The position numbers and the translations under genes were made by a program. DNA of 64,000 bases from Balneola sp. MJW-20 (GTDB taxonomy: Bacteria; Bacteroidota; Rhodothermia; Balneolales; Balneolaceae). The notes under the pieces are model-generated. The model was given only the letters and a program-made list of their open reading frames with translations. It was not told the DNA's origin and did no database searches. The stretch lies in the NCBI RefSeq assembly GCF_040811775.1, contig NZ_JBFNXW010000001.1:1612001-1676000 (forward strand), in the 5' to 3' direction. Below are positions 17,176 to 26,885 of this stretch, piece by piece (position 1 is the first letter of the stretch; every line of letters starts with the position of its first letter).

Positions 17176-18527
17176 CCGATATCAGGAATAAACATATCGT
17201 CGTGATCGGAGCTGCAAGGAGCGGCATTGGGGCCTCTCTCCTGCTAAAGGAGAAAGGAGCTGATGTGTATGTAACTGAAGCAGGTACTGTTACAGAATCC
17301 CGGAAAAAGGTCTTGAAAGAGCATAGTATCGCTTTTGAAGATGGCGGTCATAGTGAAAAAGCGTTGAATGCTGACTTCGCTGTGGTGAGCCCGGGTGTTC
17401 CAACTAAAGCAGCACCCGTACAGCACTATCTGAATGCAGGAAAGAAAGTCTATTCTGAAATTGAAGTAGCTTCCTGGTTTACCGAAGGAGAGATCATCGC
17501 GATCACTGGTTCAAACGGAAAAACTACGGTTACAAGATGGCTGGATCACCTGTGGACGACTGCCGGGGTTGATCATACCATGGCAGGCAATATAGGTTAT
17601 GCTTTTTCTGAAAAGGTACTCACGGGCAAACCACCTTATATCCTGGAAGTGAGCAGTTTTCAGCTGGATCATATTGAAAGCTTTAAACCAAAGATCAGCA
17701 TGATCCTGAATATCACCCCGGACCATCTGGACCGGTATGATTATAAACTGGAAAATTATGCGGCTTCCAAATTCCGCATATCGGAGAATCAGAATGATCA
17801 GGATACCTTCATCTACCATTACGACGATGAATTGATCCGGTCGCATGCGGAAAAATTAAGTCAGAAAGACACCGCTCCAAAGATCCTGTCCTTTTCTTCT
17901 ACTACGGAAGTAGAGGAAGGAATTTTTGTAAGAGACAATAATATCATCTTTAAGATCAATAATACTGAGGAACGACTCATGGCAGTTGAGGAAGTTGGAT
18001 TACCCGGCCAGCACAATCTGAATAACGGTCTTGCCACCGCGCTAGCAGCAAGAGCTGCAGAGATCAAAAATGAGGCCATCCGAGAAAGTCTCCGCTCATT
18101 TACGGGAGTTGAACACCGTCTCGAGGAAGTCAGAACGGTTGACGGAGTGAAATATATCAATGACAGTAAGGCAACCAATGTAAATGCCGTTTGGTTTGCC
18201 CTCGACAGCTTCAATATACCGGTGGTACTGATTCTTGGAGGCCGGGATAAAGGTAATGATTATACAGAGCTTATCCCTCAGATCAGGAGTAAGGTGCATA
18301 CGCTGATCGCTATCGGTGAATCAAGAGATCGTATCGAAGAACAGCTGGGAAAAGTGGCTCCGAATTTTGTACGGGTTGAGACCATGGGTGGAGCAGTTCG
18401 TTCGGCCCAGAGAGTAGCACGTCGCGGAGAAGTGGTTCTGTTGAGTCCTGCCTGTGCCTCCTTCGATATGTTCGACAGCTATGAACACCGCGGAATCATT
18501 TTCAAAGAAGAAGTAAACAAACTGTAA
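17172..18527 (+). CDS. murD: UDP-MurNAc-L-Ala:D-Glu ligase
   Basis: Adds D-glutamate to UDP-MurNAc-L-Ala. 451 residues from the ATG at 17172, which overlaps the mraY stop by 4 bp; a longer open frame reaches back to 17088 but would lie wholly in mraY and is not expected to be used. The N-terminal domain begins NKHIVVIGAARSGIGASLLL, the ATP loop is AITGSNGKTTVTRW, and the middle has NITPDHLDRY. The C-terminal domain has EHRLEEV, YINDSKATN, ILGGRDKGND and LSPACASFDMFDSYEHRG, all typical of MurD. Confidence 0.96.
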   Translation: MTDIRNKHIVVIGAARSGIGASLLLKEKGADVYVTEAGTVTESRKKVLKEHSIAFEDGGHSEKALNADFAVVSPGVPTKAAPVQHYLNAGKKVYSEIEVASWFTEGEIIAITGSNGKTTVTRWLDHLWTTAGVDHTMAGNIGYAFSEKVLTGKPPYILEVSSFQLDHIESFKPKISMILNITPDHLDRYDYKLENYAASKFRISENQNDQDTFIYHYDDELIRSHAEKLSQKDTAPKILSFSSTTEVEEGIFVRDNNIIFKINNTEERLMAVEEVGLPGQHNLNNGLATALAARAAEIKNEAIRESLRSFTGVEHRLEEVRTVDGVKYINDSKATNVNAVWFALDSFNIPVVLILGGRDKGNDYTELIPQIRSKVHTLIAIGESRDRIEEQLGKVAPNFVRVETMGGAVRSAQRVARRGEVVLLSPACASFDMFDSYEHRGIIFKEEVNKL

Positions 18528-18546
18528 GTCCACCTGACAACACTGA

Positions 18547-19737
18547 ATGATATACACCAGTCCACATAGCAATATTTCTAATATCATAGGCACCTCGCCT
18601 GAAGATATTGATAACCGTACGCAGGGCAGCGACCGCATCCTGTTGATGGCGGTGATCATTCTGATGATATTCGGATCGCTGGCAGTGTATTCCTCTATTG
18701 CTTTCTTTGCTGAAAGCAACTCCACTACCGCTAGTCAGATGATCGTGGGTCACCTGATCAAGCTGGGGATCGCATTTTTTGGAATGCTGTTCACTTCTAA
18801 GCTTAATTATCATGTACTGGCCAAGTTCAGCAGATTATTTATGATCATAAGCTGGCTGCTGCTTGTCGGGGTAATGATCTTCGGAACTGAACAATTCGGG
18901 GCAAAACGCTGGCTGAATGTGGGCGGGGTTAACTTCCAGCCCTCCATGATCGCCACGGTGGCATTACTACTTCATGTTGCTGTACTGCTGAGTGAAAAGC
19001 AGGAATACGTCAAAGATCTCAAAAAATCTTTCATGCCGATCTTATTCTGGGTGGTCATAACCTGCGGGCTGATCGGAATTGAAGATTTCAGCAGCGCCGG
19101 TATCCTGATGGCCATCTGTTTTGTAATGATGTTCGTGGGACGTATAAGTATTCTGCAACTTGGAACTCTGGTCTCTATCGGAATTCTTGGTGGATTCCTG
19201 CTGATCAATCAGTCTGCCAACAGATTAGATCGTATTGAACAGTATGTTGAACAGATCAAACATATTGAAACTGAGAAGACCCTAAACGGCAGCGGTTATC
19301 AGGCACAGCAGGCTCATATCGCTATTGCAAGGGGTGAACTGCTTGGAGTTGGAATAGGTAAAAGCTCACAGAGAGATTTTCTCCCGGCTCCGTATAATGA
19401 CTTTATTTTTGCCATCATTGCTGAGGAATACGGACTCTTTGGTGCAATGTCACTCATATTCCTGTTCACACTTATACTGATACGCGGTGTGGTATTCATT
19501 GCCAGAAATGCAGAAGACCAGCTTGGAATGCTGCTTGCTGTAGGCTGTACGCTTACCCTGGTGATGTACGGATTTGTAAATGCAGGGGTGGCTTCCGGAC
19601 TGCTGCCTGTAACTGGGCTTCCAATGCCTTTTGTAAGCTATGGCGGAACCAGCATGCTGTTTGCCGGATTTATGGCTGGCATACTACTGAATATTTCAAA
19701 ACATCACCGGGACAGGAGGACCATATTCTATGGATAA
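18547..19737 (+). CDS. ftsW: SEDS-family septal peptidoglycan glycosyltransferase
   Basis: Polymerises septal glycan strands from lipid II in partnership with FtsI. 396 residues, about ten transmembrane helices, preceded by a 30-residue polar N-terminus. Signatures: FGAKRWLNVGG, GIEDFSSAGI, YQAQQAHIAIARGELLGVGIGKSSQRDFLPAPYNDFIFAIIAEEYG, and PVTGLPMPFVSYGGTSML. Between murD and murG, where FtsW is expected. It overlaps murG by 8 bp. Confidence 0.95.
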   Translation: MIYTSPHSNISNIIGTSPEDIDNRTQGSDRILLMAVIILMIFGSLAVYSSIAFFAESNSTTASQMIVGHLIKLGIAFFGMLFTSKLNYHVLAKFSRLFMIISWLLLVGVMIFGTEQFGAKRWLNVGGVNFQPSMIATVALLLHVAVLLSEKQEYVKDLKKSFMPILFWVVITCGLIGIEDFSSAGILMAICFVMMFVGRISILQLGTLVSIGILGGFLLINQSANRLDRIEQYVEQIKHIETEKTLNGSGYQAQQAHIAIARGELLGVGIGKSSQRDFLPAPYNDFIFAIIAEEYGLFGAMSLIFLFTLILIRGVVFIARNAEDQLGMLLAVGCTLTLVMYGFVNAGVASGLLPVTGLPMPFVSYGGTSMLFAGFMAGILLNISKHHRDRRTIFYG

Positions 19738-20839
19738 TCCAAGAATACTGATCGCTGCCGGTGGAACAGGCGGACATGTATATCCAGCAATATCTATTGC
19801 AGATGCCATCCGTTCTGAGCATCAGAATGCTGAAATACTCTTTGTTGGGACTAAAAATCATATGGAATGGACTGCTGTTCCTAAAGCCGGTTATGAGATC
19901 GTTAATGTCTGGATCAGCGGGTTTCATCGAAGATTAACGCTCAAGAACCTTTTATTCCCTTTTAAACTGATCACCAGCCTGATTCAGAGTGCGAACATCC
20001 TTCGGAAATTCAGACCACAGGTTACCGTATCATGCGGCGGCTATGTTGCAGGTCCGGTCGGATGGGTTGCAGCTAAATCAGGAATACCGATCGTAATTCA
20101 GGAACAGAACAGCTATCCCGGTGTTACCAACCGGATGCTAGCCAAAGATGCTGAAAAGATCTTTACAGCTTTTGAAGGTGCTTCCAAATACTTCCCTAAA
20201 GAAAAAATACAATTGAGTGGAAACCCGGTACGGTCCGTACTTCGGTCAGCTGATAAAAAAGAAGCACTTAAATCGTTGAATTTTATATCCGATAAGCCCG
20301 TATTGCTGATACTTGGAGGCAGTGGCGGAGCAAGGTCCATTAATCAGGCTATGCTTGAAAATATTACCAGCCTGCATGATGAACTCGGGTTGCAGATCCT
20401 CTGGCAATGCGGCCCAAGATATTATGAAGGGCTATCTGCTGAAATGGATCTGAATAAACTCGAAAACCTGAAGCTTACTCCATACATCGATAAGATGCCT
20501 GAAGCTTATGCAGCAGCCGATCTGGTGATCAGCCGTGCAGGAGCAAGTTCCTGTTCCGAATTGATGATGACGGGCAAACCCAGTGTACTGGTCCCTTCCC
20601 CTAATGTGGCAGGAGACCACCAGACAGAGAATGCAAAATCGATGGTGGAAGCGGGAGCATCGGAACTGCTTCCTGATGAAAAGATGAAGGATGTGCTGGT
20701 CGACCTGGTAAAAGAACTCATTCATGATCAGGAGAAATTAAAGAAAATGAATCAGGCTGCCCTGAAACTGGCAAAGCCGGATGCAGCCAAAGAGATCGCC
20801 CGAGAAATTTTAAACATCGCTAAGACCCGGTTGAATTAG
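19730..20839 (+). CDS. murG: Lipid II synthase (GlcNAc transferase) MurG
   Basis: Adds GlcNAc from UDP-GlcNAc to lipid I at the cytoplasmic face of the membrane. 369 residues, GT-B fold, family GT28. N-terminal ILIAAGGTGGHVYPAISIADAI, then GGYVAGPVGWVA and QEQNSYPGVTNR. The C-terminal donor domain has LGGSGGARSINQAM, DLVISRAGASSCSELMMTGKPSVLVPSPN and DHQTENA. The ATG at 19730 overlaps the ftsW stop; the stop abuts murC. Confidence 0.96.
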   Translation: MDNPRILIAAGGTGGHVYPAISIADAIRSEHQNAEILFVGTKNHMEWTAVPKAGYEIVNVWISGFHRRLTLKNLLFPFKLITSLIQSANILRKFRPQVTVSCGGYVAGPVGWVAAKSGIPIVIQEQNSYPGVTNRMLAKDAEKIFTAFEGASKYFPKEKIQLSGNPVRSVLRSADKKEALKSLNFISDKPVLLILGGSGGARSINQAMLENITSLHDELGLQILWQCGPRYYEGLSAEMDLNKLENLKLTPYIDKMPEAYAAADLVISRAGASSCSELMMTGKPSVLVPSPNVAGDHQTENAKSMVEAGASELLPDEKMKDVLVDLVKELIHDQEKLKKMNQAALKLAKPDAAKEIAREILNIAKTRLN

Positions 20840-22267
20840 ATGAGTAATAAGATACAATCACAACCTATTTTCGGACGGACCCGCCATATTCATATGGTCG
20901 GTATCGGAGGGATCGGTATGAGCGGCATGGCCGAGATACTGCTTCAGCGAGGATACGAAGTGAGCGGCTCGGACGGAGTTAAGAGCGAAACGACCGATCG
21001 GCTGGAGGAACTCGGAGCTAAGATCTATATCGGTCATGAAGCCGGACAGATCGAAGGTGCTGATGTGGTGGTATACACCAGCGCGATCAAGGCGGAAGAA
21101 AATATTGAAACCCGGGCTGCTATTGAAGCACGCATTCCAACGATCAAAAGAGCTGAAATGCTGGCCGAACTCATGAAAATGAAGTTTGGGATCGGAGTAG
21201 CCGGCACACATGGTAAGACCACTACCACCACCATGATCGGTCATGTCACTCAGGACGGAAATTATGATCCGACCATCATCGTAGGCGGGAAAGTACACAG
21301 TTTTGATAAGACCAATGCCGTAGTGGGTAAAGGTGACCTTATTGTAGTGGAAGCCGACGAATTTGACCGGACCTTCCTCCGGCTTACTCCTTCGATCGCC
21401 GTTATTACCAATATTGAGGCAGAACACCTGGATATCTACGATGATCTTGAGGATGTAAAGAATGCTTTTATAGACTATGCTAATAAGGTGCCCTTCTATG
21501 GTGCTGTTGTGGTGTGTCTGGATGACCCAAATGTCAGGTCCATCATTCCGGAACTGAAGAGAAGGATCATATCCTATGGAATGACGCCTCAGGCACGGGT
21601 TCGTGCTGTTGACATCCACCTGAATGCATTCAGTTCCACTTTCACGGTGATGCATAACGGTGAAAAAGCGGGAGTTATCACGATCAACACACCGGGCGAA
21701 CATAATATCTCCAATGCACTTGCAGCAGTAGCAACCGGTATTGAACTAGGCATTGATTTTAAGCTGATCAAAAAAGGGCTGGAACGCTATCAAGGGGTTT
21801 TCCGCCGCTTCCAGCTCAAATATGAAAATGGCGTTATGGTGATCGATGATTATGCTCACCATCCAACAGAGGTAAAAGCCACTTTGCAGGCAGCACATAA
21901 AGGATGGCCGGATCGTAGAGTAGTAGCGGTATTTCAGCCGCACCTGTACTCACGAACTCAGGAATTATATAAAGAATTCGGGCTCTCTTTCTTTGATGCC
22001 GAGATGCTGATCGTAACTGATGTTTACCCGTCACGCGAAAAACCGATAGAAGGGGTCAGCGGAAAACTGATCACAGATACGGCAGAGCAATACGGACATA
22101 AGAATGTACGATACATAAAAGACAAAGAAGACGTCACCGATACCCTGAAAGAGATCTGCAAAGAAGACGATATCGTGATCACCATGGGTGCTGGTGATAT
22201 TTACCGTTTCGGTGAGGAATTTGTAGAAGATCTTAAAAGCGGAAATTATAAACCTCAGGAAGCCTGA
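20840..22267 (+). CDS. murC: UDP-MurNAc:L-Ala ligase
   Basis: Adds L-alanine to UDP-MurNAc, the first step of stem-peptide assembly. 475 residues. N-terminal Rossmann block HMVGIGGIGMSGMAEIL, ATP loop VAGTHGKTTTTTM near residue 120, EADEFDRTFL, TNIEAEHLDIY, and the C-terminal DDYAHHPTEVKATL and FQPHLYSRTQ. All are typical of MurC rather than Mpl. It starts on the base after the murG stop and overlaps ftsQ by 1 bp. A long antisense frame (20858-21703) is a shadow. Confidence 0.96.
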   Translation: MSNKIQSQPIFGRTRHIHMVGIGGIGMSGMAEILLQRGYEVSGSDGVKSETTDRLEELGAKIYIGHEAGQIEGADVVVYTSAIKAEENIETRAAIEARIPTIKRAEMLAELMKMKFGIGVAGTHGKTTTTTMIGHVTQDGNYDPTIIVGGKVHSFDKTNAVVGKGDLIVVEADEFDRTFLRLTPSIAVITNIEAEHLDIYDDLEDVKNAFIDYANKVPFYGAVVVCLDDPNVRSIIPELKRRIISYGMTPQARVRAVDIHLNAFSSTFTVMHNGEKAGVITINTPGEHNISNALAAVATGIELGIDFKLIKKGLERYQGVFRRFQLKYENGVMVIDDYAHHPTEVKATLQAAHKGWPDRRVVAVFQPHLYSRTQELYKEFGLSFFDAEMLIVTDVYPSREKPIEGVSGKLITDTAEQYGHKNVRYIKDKEDVTDTLKEICKEDDIVITMGAGDIYRFGEEFVEDLKSGNYKPQEA

Positions 22268-23037
22268 TGAGTAAAGCTTCACCAAATAGCACATTAAGAT
22301 CAGCCGGTTTCTGGAAGAGACTGACAGGGATCGTTCTGCTTGGAGGAGTAGCCGTCATGGCTGCACTTTACTGGCAGCAGAATGTGCGTGTGCATGAAGT
22401 GGAAGTATCCGGCGTCTATTTCAGTGATGCGAATGAGATCATCCGTATTGCTGATGTGCCGGATGGCATAAAACCGGACAGCCTGGATCTGGAAGCACTC
22501 AAGAACCGGGTTCGCAGTCTGGATTATGTCAAAGATGTGGTTCCCTATGTGGAACCCAGCGGCGACCTCAGGCTGGACATTACTGAACGCGAACCTCTGG
22601 CACTGTTGATCAGTGGCGCTGAGCGTGTTTATGTGGACGAAGACGGTGTAAAATTGAATCTACTGCAGGGCAAGATCCGGAATGTGCCGGTGGTCTATGG
22701 ATTTAACACTAATGTGGGAAAAGATACTCTGAAGAGTGATGAGTTCATTCAGGTCAGAGACTTTCTGCAGCAGGCCAGAGAAAATGAATTCGGATGGGCC
22801 ACGATCAGTGAAGTGGTTTTCGATCCCAAGGACGGAGTGGTGGCACTTAGTCACCAAAACGGGGTGAAGTTATTATTCGGACGTGATGAGTTCATGTCCA
22901 AATTACAGAACTGGGAAGCATTTTATGCTCAGGTTATTAAGACCAAAGGAATTGAACAGATGCAACAGGTGGACCTTCGGTTTGTAAATCAGGTGGTTAC
23001 CCGTGAATCTGATAAAAAGCTAGCAATCAATAAATAA
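22267..23037 (+). CDS. ftsQ: Cell division protein FtsQ/DivIB
   Basis: A 256-residue bitopic protein that links FtsA-side and FtsW/I-side divisome parts. A short cytoplasmic tail precedes one transmembrane segment (residues about 20-35, GIVLLGGVAVMAALYW). The POTRA-like domain follows (VHEVEVSGVYFSDANEIIRIADV, then DLEALKNRVRSLDYVKDVVPYVEPSGDLRLDITEREPLALL), and then the beta domain. Sequence similarity in the family is modest, but gene order murC-ftsQ-ftsA and the POTRA signature together are decisive. Confidence 0.9.
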   Translation: MSKASPNSTLRSAGFWKRLTGIVLLGGVAVMAALYWQQNVRVHEVEVSGVYFSDANEIIRIADVPDGIKPDSLDLEALKNRVRSLDYVKDVVPYVEPSGDLRLDITEREPLALLISGAERVYVDEDGVKLNLLQGKIRNVPVVYGFNTNVGKDTLKSDEFIQVRDFLQQARENEFGWATISEVVFDPKDGVVALSHQNGVKLLFGRDEFMSKLQNWEAFYAQVIKTKGIEQMQQVDLRFVNQVVTRESDKKLAINK

Positions 23038-23051
23038 TACAGCGGATCATC

Positions 23052-24314
23052 ATGGCAGAACATGAAAATATAATGGTGGGTCTGGATATAGGAACCACAA
23101 AGATTTGTGCAATCGTAGCTTCTATAGACGAGCAAGAACGCATCAACATTTTAGGTATCGGAAAAGCTCCGAGCGACGGGCTCAATCGCGGTGTTGTCGT
23201 AAATATCGATAAGACCGTCAATGCCATTAAAGAAGCTATTGCCCAGGCAGAACTGGCCTCCGGTATTCAGGTCAACTCCGTTAATGTAGGTATTGCCGGT
23301 GACCATATCCGCAGTATGCGGTCTAAAGGTGTGATTACGATCAACAATCGTGATAATGAGATCACTACCAAAGATGTGGAACGTCTTCTGGAAGATTGTC
23401 AGCGCATCATGCTCCCTACCGATCAGCAGATCCTGCATGTGATCCCGCAGGAGTTTGTGGTAGACGGTCAGGATGGCATCAGTGATCCGGTAGGAATGAG
23501 CGGTATGCGTATGGAAGCCGAAGTACATATCATCACCGGACTGGTTTCTGCTGCCAAGAATATTTACCGCTGTGTGGAAAGAGCCGGTTATCAGGTAGCT
23601 GACATTATTCTCGAACCCCTGGCTTCCTCTTATGCGGTTCTTGATCAGGAAGAGAAAGAAGCCGGTGTGGTATTGGTGGATATCGGCGGAGGAACTACGG
23701 ATGTAGCTATCTTCCAGGAAAATACTATTCGCCACACTGCAGTCATAGCAATAGCCGGTCAGAAAGTAACCGATGACATCCGATTGGGACTAAGTGTACT
23801 CGACGATCAGGCTGAAACCCTGAAGCGCAAGCACGGAGAGTCCTATGCCGATATGATCGAGAATGATGAAGTGATCACTGTTCCCGGAATTGCAGGCCGT
23901 CCACCCAAAGAAATTACCAAAAGTATTCTGGCTAAGATCATTCAGGCCAGGATGGAAGAGATCCTAGAGATCGTCGGGATCGAAATTAAAAGAAGCGGCT
24001 ATTCCGATGCTTTAAGCGCAGGAGTGGTCATAACCGGGGGCGGATCTCTGATCAAAAATGTCTGCCCGCTGGCTAACGAAATTTTAGGACTGGATGCCAA
24101 GATCGGAGTTCCCCTGGGAATCACAGGCGGACTCAAGGAAGAGGTTCACAGTCCTATTTATGCTACCGGTGTCGGTTTAGTGATGCATGCTTTACGCACC
24201 GGAACTGCTAACAATCAGGCAACCATGATGCCTTCTTCAGCGAAGGGCACCAATGTGGAGCAGGTGATGCAGAAGATCACCGACCGCATGAAAAGCTGGT
24301 TCAAAGAACTTTAG
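23052..24314 (+). CDS. ftsA: Actin-like division protein FtsA
   Basis: Membrane tether and recruiter of FtsZ. 420 residues. ATP-binding motifs of the actin fold: VGLDIGTTKICAIVA at the N-terminus, VLVDIGGGTTDVAIF near residue 215 and VVITGGGSLIKNV near residue 325. SHS2 insert features (GVVVNIDKTVNAIKEAI and VNVGIAGDHIRSM) are in place. The C-terminus MQKITDRMKSWFKEL is the amphipathic membrane-binding helix. A 66-bp gap separates it from ftsZ. Confidence 0.96.
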   Translation: MAEHENIMVGLDIGTTKICAIVASIDEQERINILGIGKAPSDGLNRGVVVNIDKTVNAIKEAIAQAELASGIQVNSVNVGIAGDHIRSMRSKGVITINNRDNEITTKDVERLLEDCQRIMLPTDQQILHVIPQEFVVDGQDGISDPVGMSGMRMEAEVHIITGLVSAAKNIYRCVERAGYQVADIILEPLASSYAVLDQEEKEAGVVLVDIGGGTTDVAIFQENTIRHTAVIAIAGQKVTDDIRLGLSVLDDQAETLKRKHGESYADMIENDEVITVPGIAGRPPKEITKSILAKIIQARMEEILEIVGIEIKRSGYSDALSAGVVITGGGSLIKNVCPLANEILGLDAKIGVPLGITGGLKEEVHSPIYATGVGLVMHALRTGTANNQATMMPSSAKGTNVEQVMQKITDRMKSWFKEL

Positions 24315-24380
24315 GAAAAGAAGCAATCATCTATAGTAAATCAGAATTATCCAGTAAATAACAACTCAACAGGAGTTAAC

Positions 24381-25727
24381 ATGGCTAACAATAACAACAC
24401 ACGTTTCTACTTTGACGAACAAAGCCAGGAAAACGCGAAGATCAAGGTGATCGGCGTTGGAGGCGGCGGCGGTAACGCTGTAAATAATATGATAAGCATG
24501 GGGCTCGACAGTGTAGAGTATATTGCTCTTAACACCGATGCTCAGGCCCTGAAAAACAGCATGGCTGATATAAAGATACAGGTTGGTACTGCCCTGACGA
24601 ATGGTCTGGGAGCAGGTGCACGCCCTGAGGTCGGCCGGGAAGCTGTAGAGGAAAATCGCCACGAGATCGAAGAGTCTATCGAAAGTGCAGATATGATCTT
24701 CGTAACGGCCGGAATGGGCGGCGGAACCGGAACCGGGGGAGCTCCCGTGGTTGCAGGTATCGCCAAGAGAAGAGGTATACTGACCGTTGGTATTGTGACC
24801 ACCCCATTTGAATGTGAAGGAAAAGTGCGAAAGAAGTATGCACTCGAAGGGATCACCGAACTAAAGAAAAACTGTGACACTGTTATCGTGATCCCGAATG
24901 AAAGGCTTCTCGATATTGCTGATGAGAACACTTCCCTTATGGATGCTTTCTCAATGGCAAATGCAGTACTTTACAATGCCACAAGAGGTATCAGCGATCT
25001 TATCCTGATGCCAGGTCTAATAAACCTTGACTTTGCGGATGTTCGCACCACTATGAGCGACGGCGGTGCCGCGATCATGGGCAGTGCAACCGCTGAAGGT
25101 GCTGACCGTGCTGAAATGGCGGCAAGAGCTGCTATTAACTCTCCGTTACTAGACGGTGTGAGCGTACGCGGTGCCCGAAATGTACTGGTTAATATTTCCG
25201 CCGGTTCTAACCTCGGAATGAGGGAGACCACAACCGCGACCAGTATCATTCAGCAGGAAGCCGGAGACAGTGCAGAGATCATACTCGGTACCGTTCTGGA
25301 TGAGAATTTCGGAGATCAGATCAGAGTAACTGTGATCGCTACCGGATTCGACCTTGCTGAAGACCGCACGGCAGCTAAAGTGGCTCCGAAAGAGTCTCTG
25401 CAGAAAGCCGCTGAAAATGTTCAGGCCAACATGCAGCCTAAGCAGCAATCCAGCGTGCCTAACCGATTTAACCGTACCACGGGCGACTACTATAAGGGTG
25501 AGAATAATCTGAAAAAACTGGACACTCCGTCTTATCTGAGAAGAGATATCAATGTTCGGCGGGAAGAACAGGAATCACAGGAAAGAGAGCAACAGCAGGC
25601 TCAGGAAGAACAAAAGCCGGCTGAAAATACCGCTCAGGATAATATCGCACCCTTTCAAAGTCGTACTGAACGAATAAGAAAAGATGATACCGACCAGCCC
25701 GCTTTCCTAAGAAAGATCATGGACTGA
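24381..25727 (+). CDS. ftsZ: Tubulin-like division GTPase FtsZ
   Basis: Forms the Z ring. 448 residues: N-terminal KVIGVGGGGGNAVNNMI, the tubulin signature GMGGGTGTGGAP from about residue 112, T7-loop-type NLDFADVRTTM with catalytic aspartate, and GSNLGMRETTTATSII in the C-terminal domain. A Gln/Glu-rich linker (about 350-430) leads to the conserved tail peptide DQPAFLRKIMD, which binds FtsA. Last gene of the cluster, followed by a terminator about 150 bp on. Confidence 0.97.
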   Translation: MANNNNTRFYFDEQSQENAKIKVIGVGGGGGNAVNNMISMGLDSVEYIALNTDAQALKNSMADIKIQVGTALTNGLGAGARPEVGREAVEENRHEIEESIESADMIFVTAGMGGGTGTGGAPVVAGIAKRRGILTVGIVTTPFECEGKVRKKYALEGITELKKNCDTVIVIPNERLLDIADENTSLMDAFSMANAVLYNATRGISDLILMPGLINLDFADVRTTMSDGGAAIMGSATAEGADRAEMAARAAINSPLLDGVSVRGARNVLVNISAGSNLGMRETTTATSIIQQEAGDSAEIILGTVLDENFGDQIRVTVIATGFDLAEDRTAAKVAPKESLQKAAENVQANMQPKQQSSVPNRFNRTTGDYYKGENNLKKLDTPSYLRRDINVRREEQESQEREQQQAQEEQKPAENTAQDNIAPFQSRTERIRKDDTDQPAFLRKIMD

Positions 25728-26069
25728 TTGATATCTGCACACTTCATAGGAAGATCAGACGGGTCCGCCATGGGATCGCTGTCTCCCTGAAGTACTGATT
25801 TACTGGATAAATTCTCTAAAGCTAAAGCTGAAGAGAAATCATATTAGCCTAAAAGGCTATAGATTGCTAACACAGGAAAAGCTCTCTGACAGGGGGCTTT
25901 TCTTTTTTATTACAGGATGAGTTGTGCGGTCTATCGTTACAAATATCGGGGTTATAATAGACTAATCAGCTTAAGTACTTTCTAACTTTCAACAGAGCAC
26001 CGGAATTCGATGTTCATCCCCACCGCTATAACCGGTAAATAATGAAAAGCCAGCTGATCCCTGTTACAT
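25728..26069. other. Gene-free spacer between ftsZ and the TauE/SafE gene
   Basis: Only the terminator at 25876-25908 and its preceding small hairpin were seen. No reading frame of substance, repeat or RNA gene is recognisable in the remaining sequence between these convergent genes. Confidence 0.6.
25876..25908 (+). terminator. Terminator at the end of the division cluster
   Basis: GAAAAGC (25876-25882) pairs with GCTTTTC (25896-25902), extended inward by TCTC/GGGG with one G-U, around a short loop, and is followed by TTTTTT. A second smaller hairpin, TAGCC/GGCTA, lies just upstream at about 25846-25861. Confidence 0.75.
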
Positions 26070-26885
26070 TTATCGGAACGTAGTCCAGATCAGTCTTGAA
26101 GCCATGACAAAGGCCAGGATCGCAAATCCCCACTGCAGGTAACGGCGTTTTACCTTATGATTGAGAAAAGCCCCGGCAAATCCACCGATCAATCCTCCGA
26201 TTGATAAAGGAAGTGCTGCTCCGAAATCAACGAACCCAAATGTATATGGAGATATACCCGGTAAATTATTTTCCAGTAAAGCCAGCTGAAACCAGCCTGT
26301 AAAAACCATGATCGTCATACCAAGCTGAGATACACTTACAGTCTTACGGAATGGTTGTTTAAAAAACAGGTTCATGATCGGTACCATGATCCCCCCTCCT
26401 CCGACCCCTGCCAGAGCCGCAATAAATCCTCCGATACCACCGGTCACAAAACCGGCCTTTAGATTCATAGCCTCGAACTCCCGGAGATATTCATCCTGCT
26501 GATCAGCTCCTCTGCGGAACATCATCACAGCGGCATATACCAGCATAAAGCTAAAGAAGATGGCAAATTCAGTACGGCTGTAGTATGGCGAAGTAACCAC
26601 CAGCTTACCAAAAAAGACCCCTATAGCACCGAATAAACCGAGCTGAATTCCTTCTTTCCAGAACTGATTATCCTGAAGGGTTTGGCGTATTGTACTACCG
26701 AACGCTGCGATAAAGGTACAGAATAATCCTGATCCAATGGTCCAGATAACCGGATCTTCCACTCCCGCCTCATCAAATAAAAAATAAAGAACCGGGGTAA
26801 ATATGATCCCACCCCCGACTCCCATGAGTCCGGCAATAATTCCAGCGATCAGACCAATTGCGAGAAGAATTAACGGTTCAAGCAA
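26070..26885 (-). CDS. TauE/SafE-family permease
   Basis: A 271-residue integral membrane protein with about eight helices, in two homologous halves. Each half starts with the family motif: GLIAGIIAGLMGVGGGIIFTP at the N-terminus and GGIGGFIAALAGVGGGGIMVP near residue 150. The family exports sulfite, sulfoacetate or related organosulfur anions, but substrates vary and cannot be read from the sequence. Start overlaps the stop of the upstream PhzF-like gene by 8 bp, so they are cotranscribed. Confidence 0.85.
   Translation of the reverse strand: MLEPLILLAIGLIAGIIAGLMGVGGGIIFTPVLYFLFDEAGVEDPVIWTIGSGLFCTFIAAFGSTIRQTLQDNQFWKEGIQLGLFGAIGVFFGKLVVTSPYYSRTEFAIFFSFMLVYAAVMMFRRGADQQDEYLREFEAMNLKAGFVTGGIGGFIAALAGVGGGGIMVPIMNLFFKQPFRKTVSVSQLGMTIMVFTGWFQLALLENNLPGISPYTFGFVDFGAALPLSIGGLIGGFAGAFLNHKVKRRYLQWGFAILAFVMASRLIWTTFR

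Noticed and set aside
20858..21703. Long reverse-strand open frame of 281 codons
   Set aside because: It lies wholly antisense to murC, which is certain by motif and context. Its translation shows no recognisable domain and looks like a codon-bias shadow.
23151..23735. Reverse-strand open frame of 194 codons
   Set aside because: Antisense to ftsA, whose sequence is fully conserved here; no start context or domain of its own.
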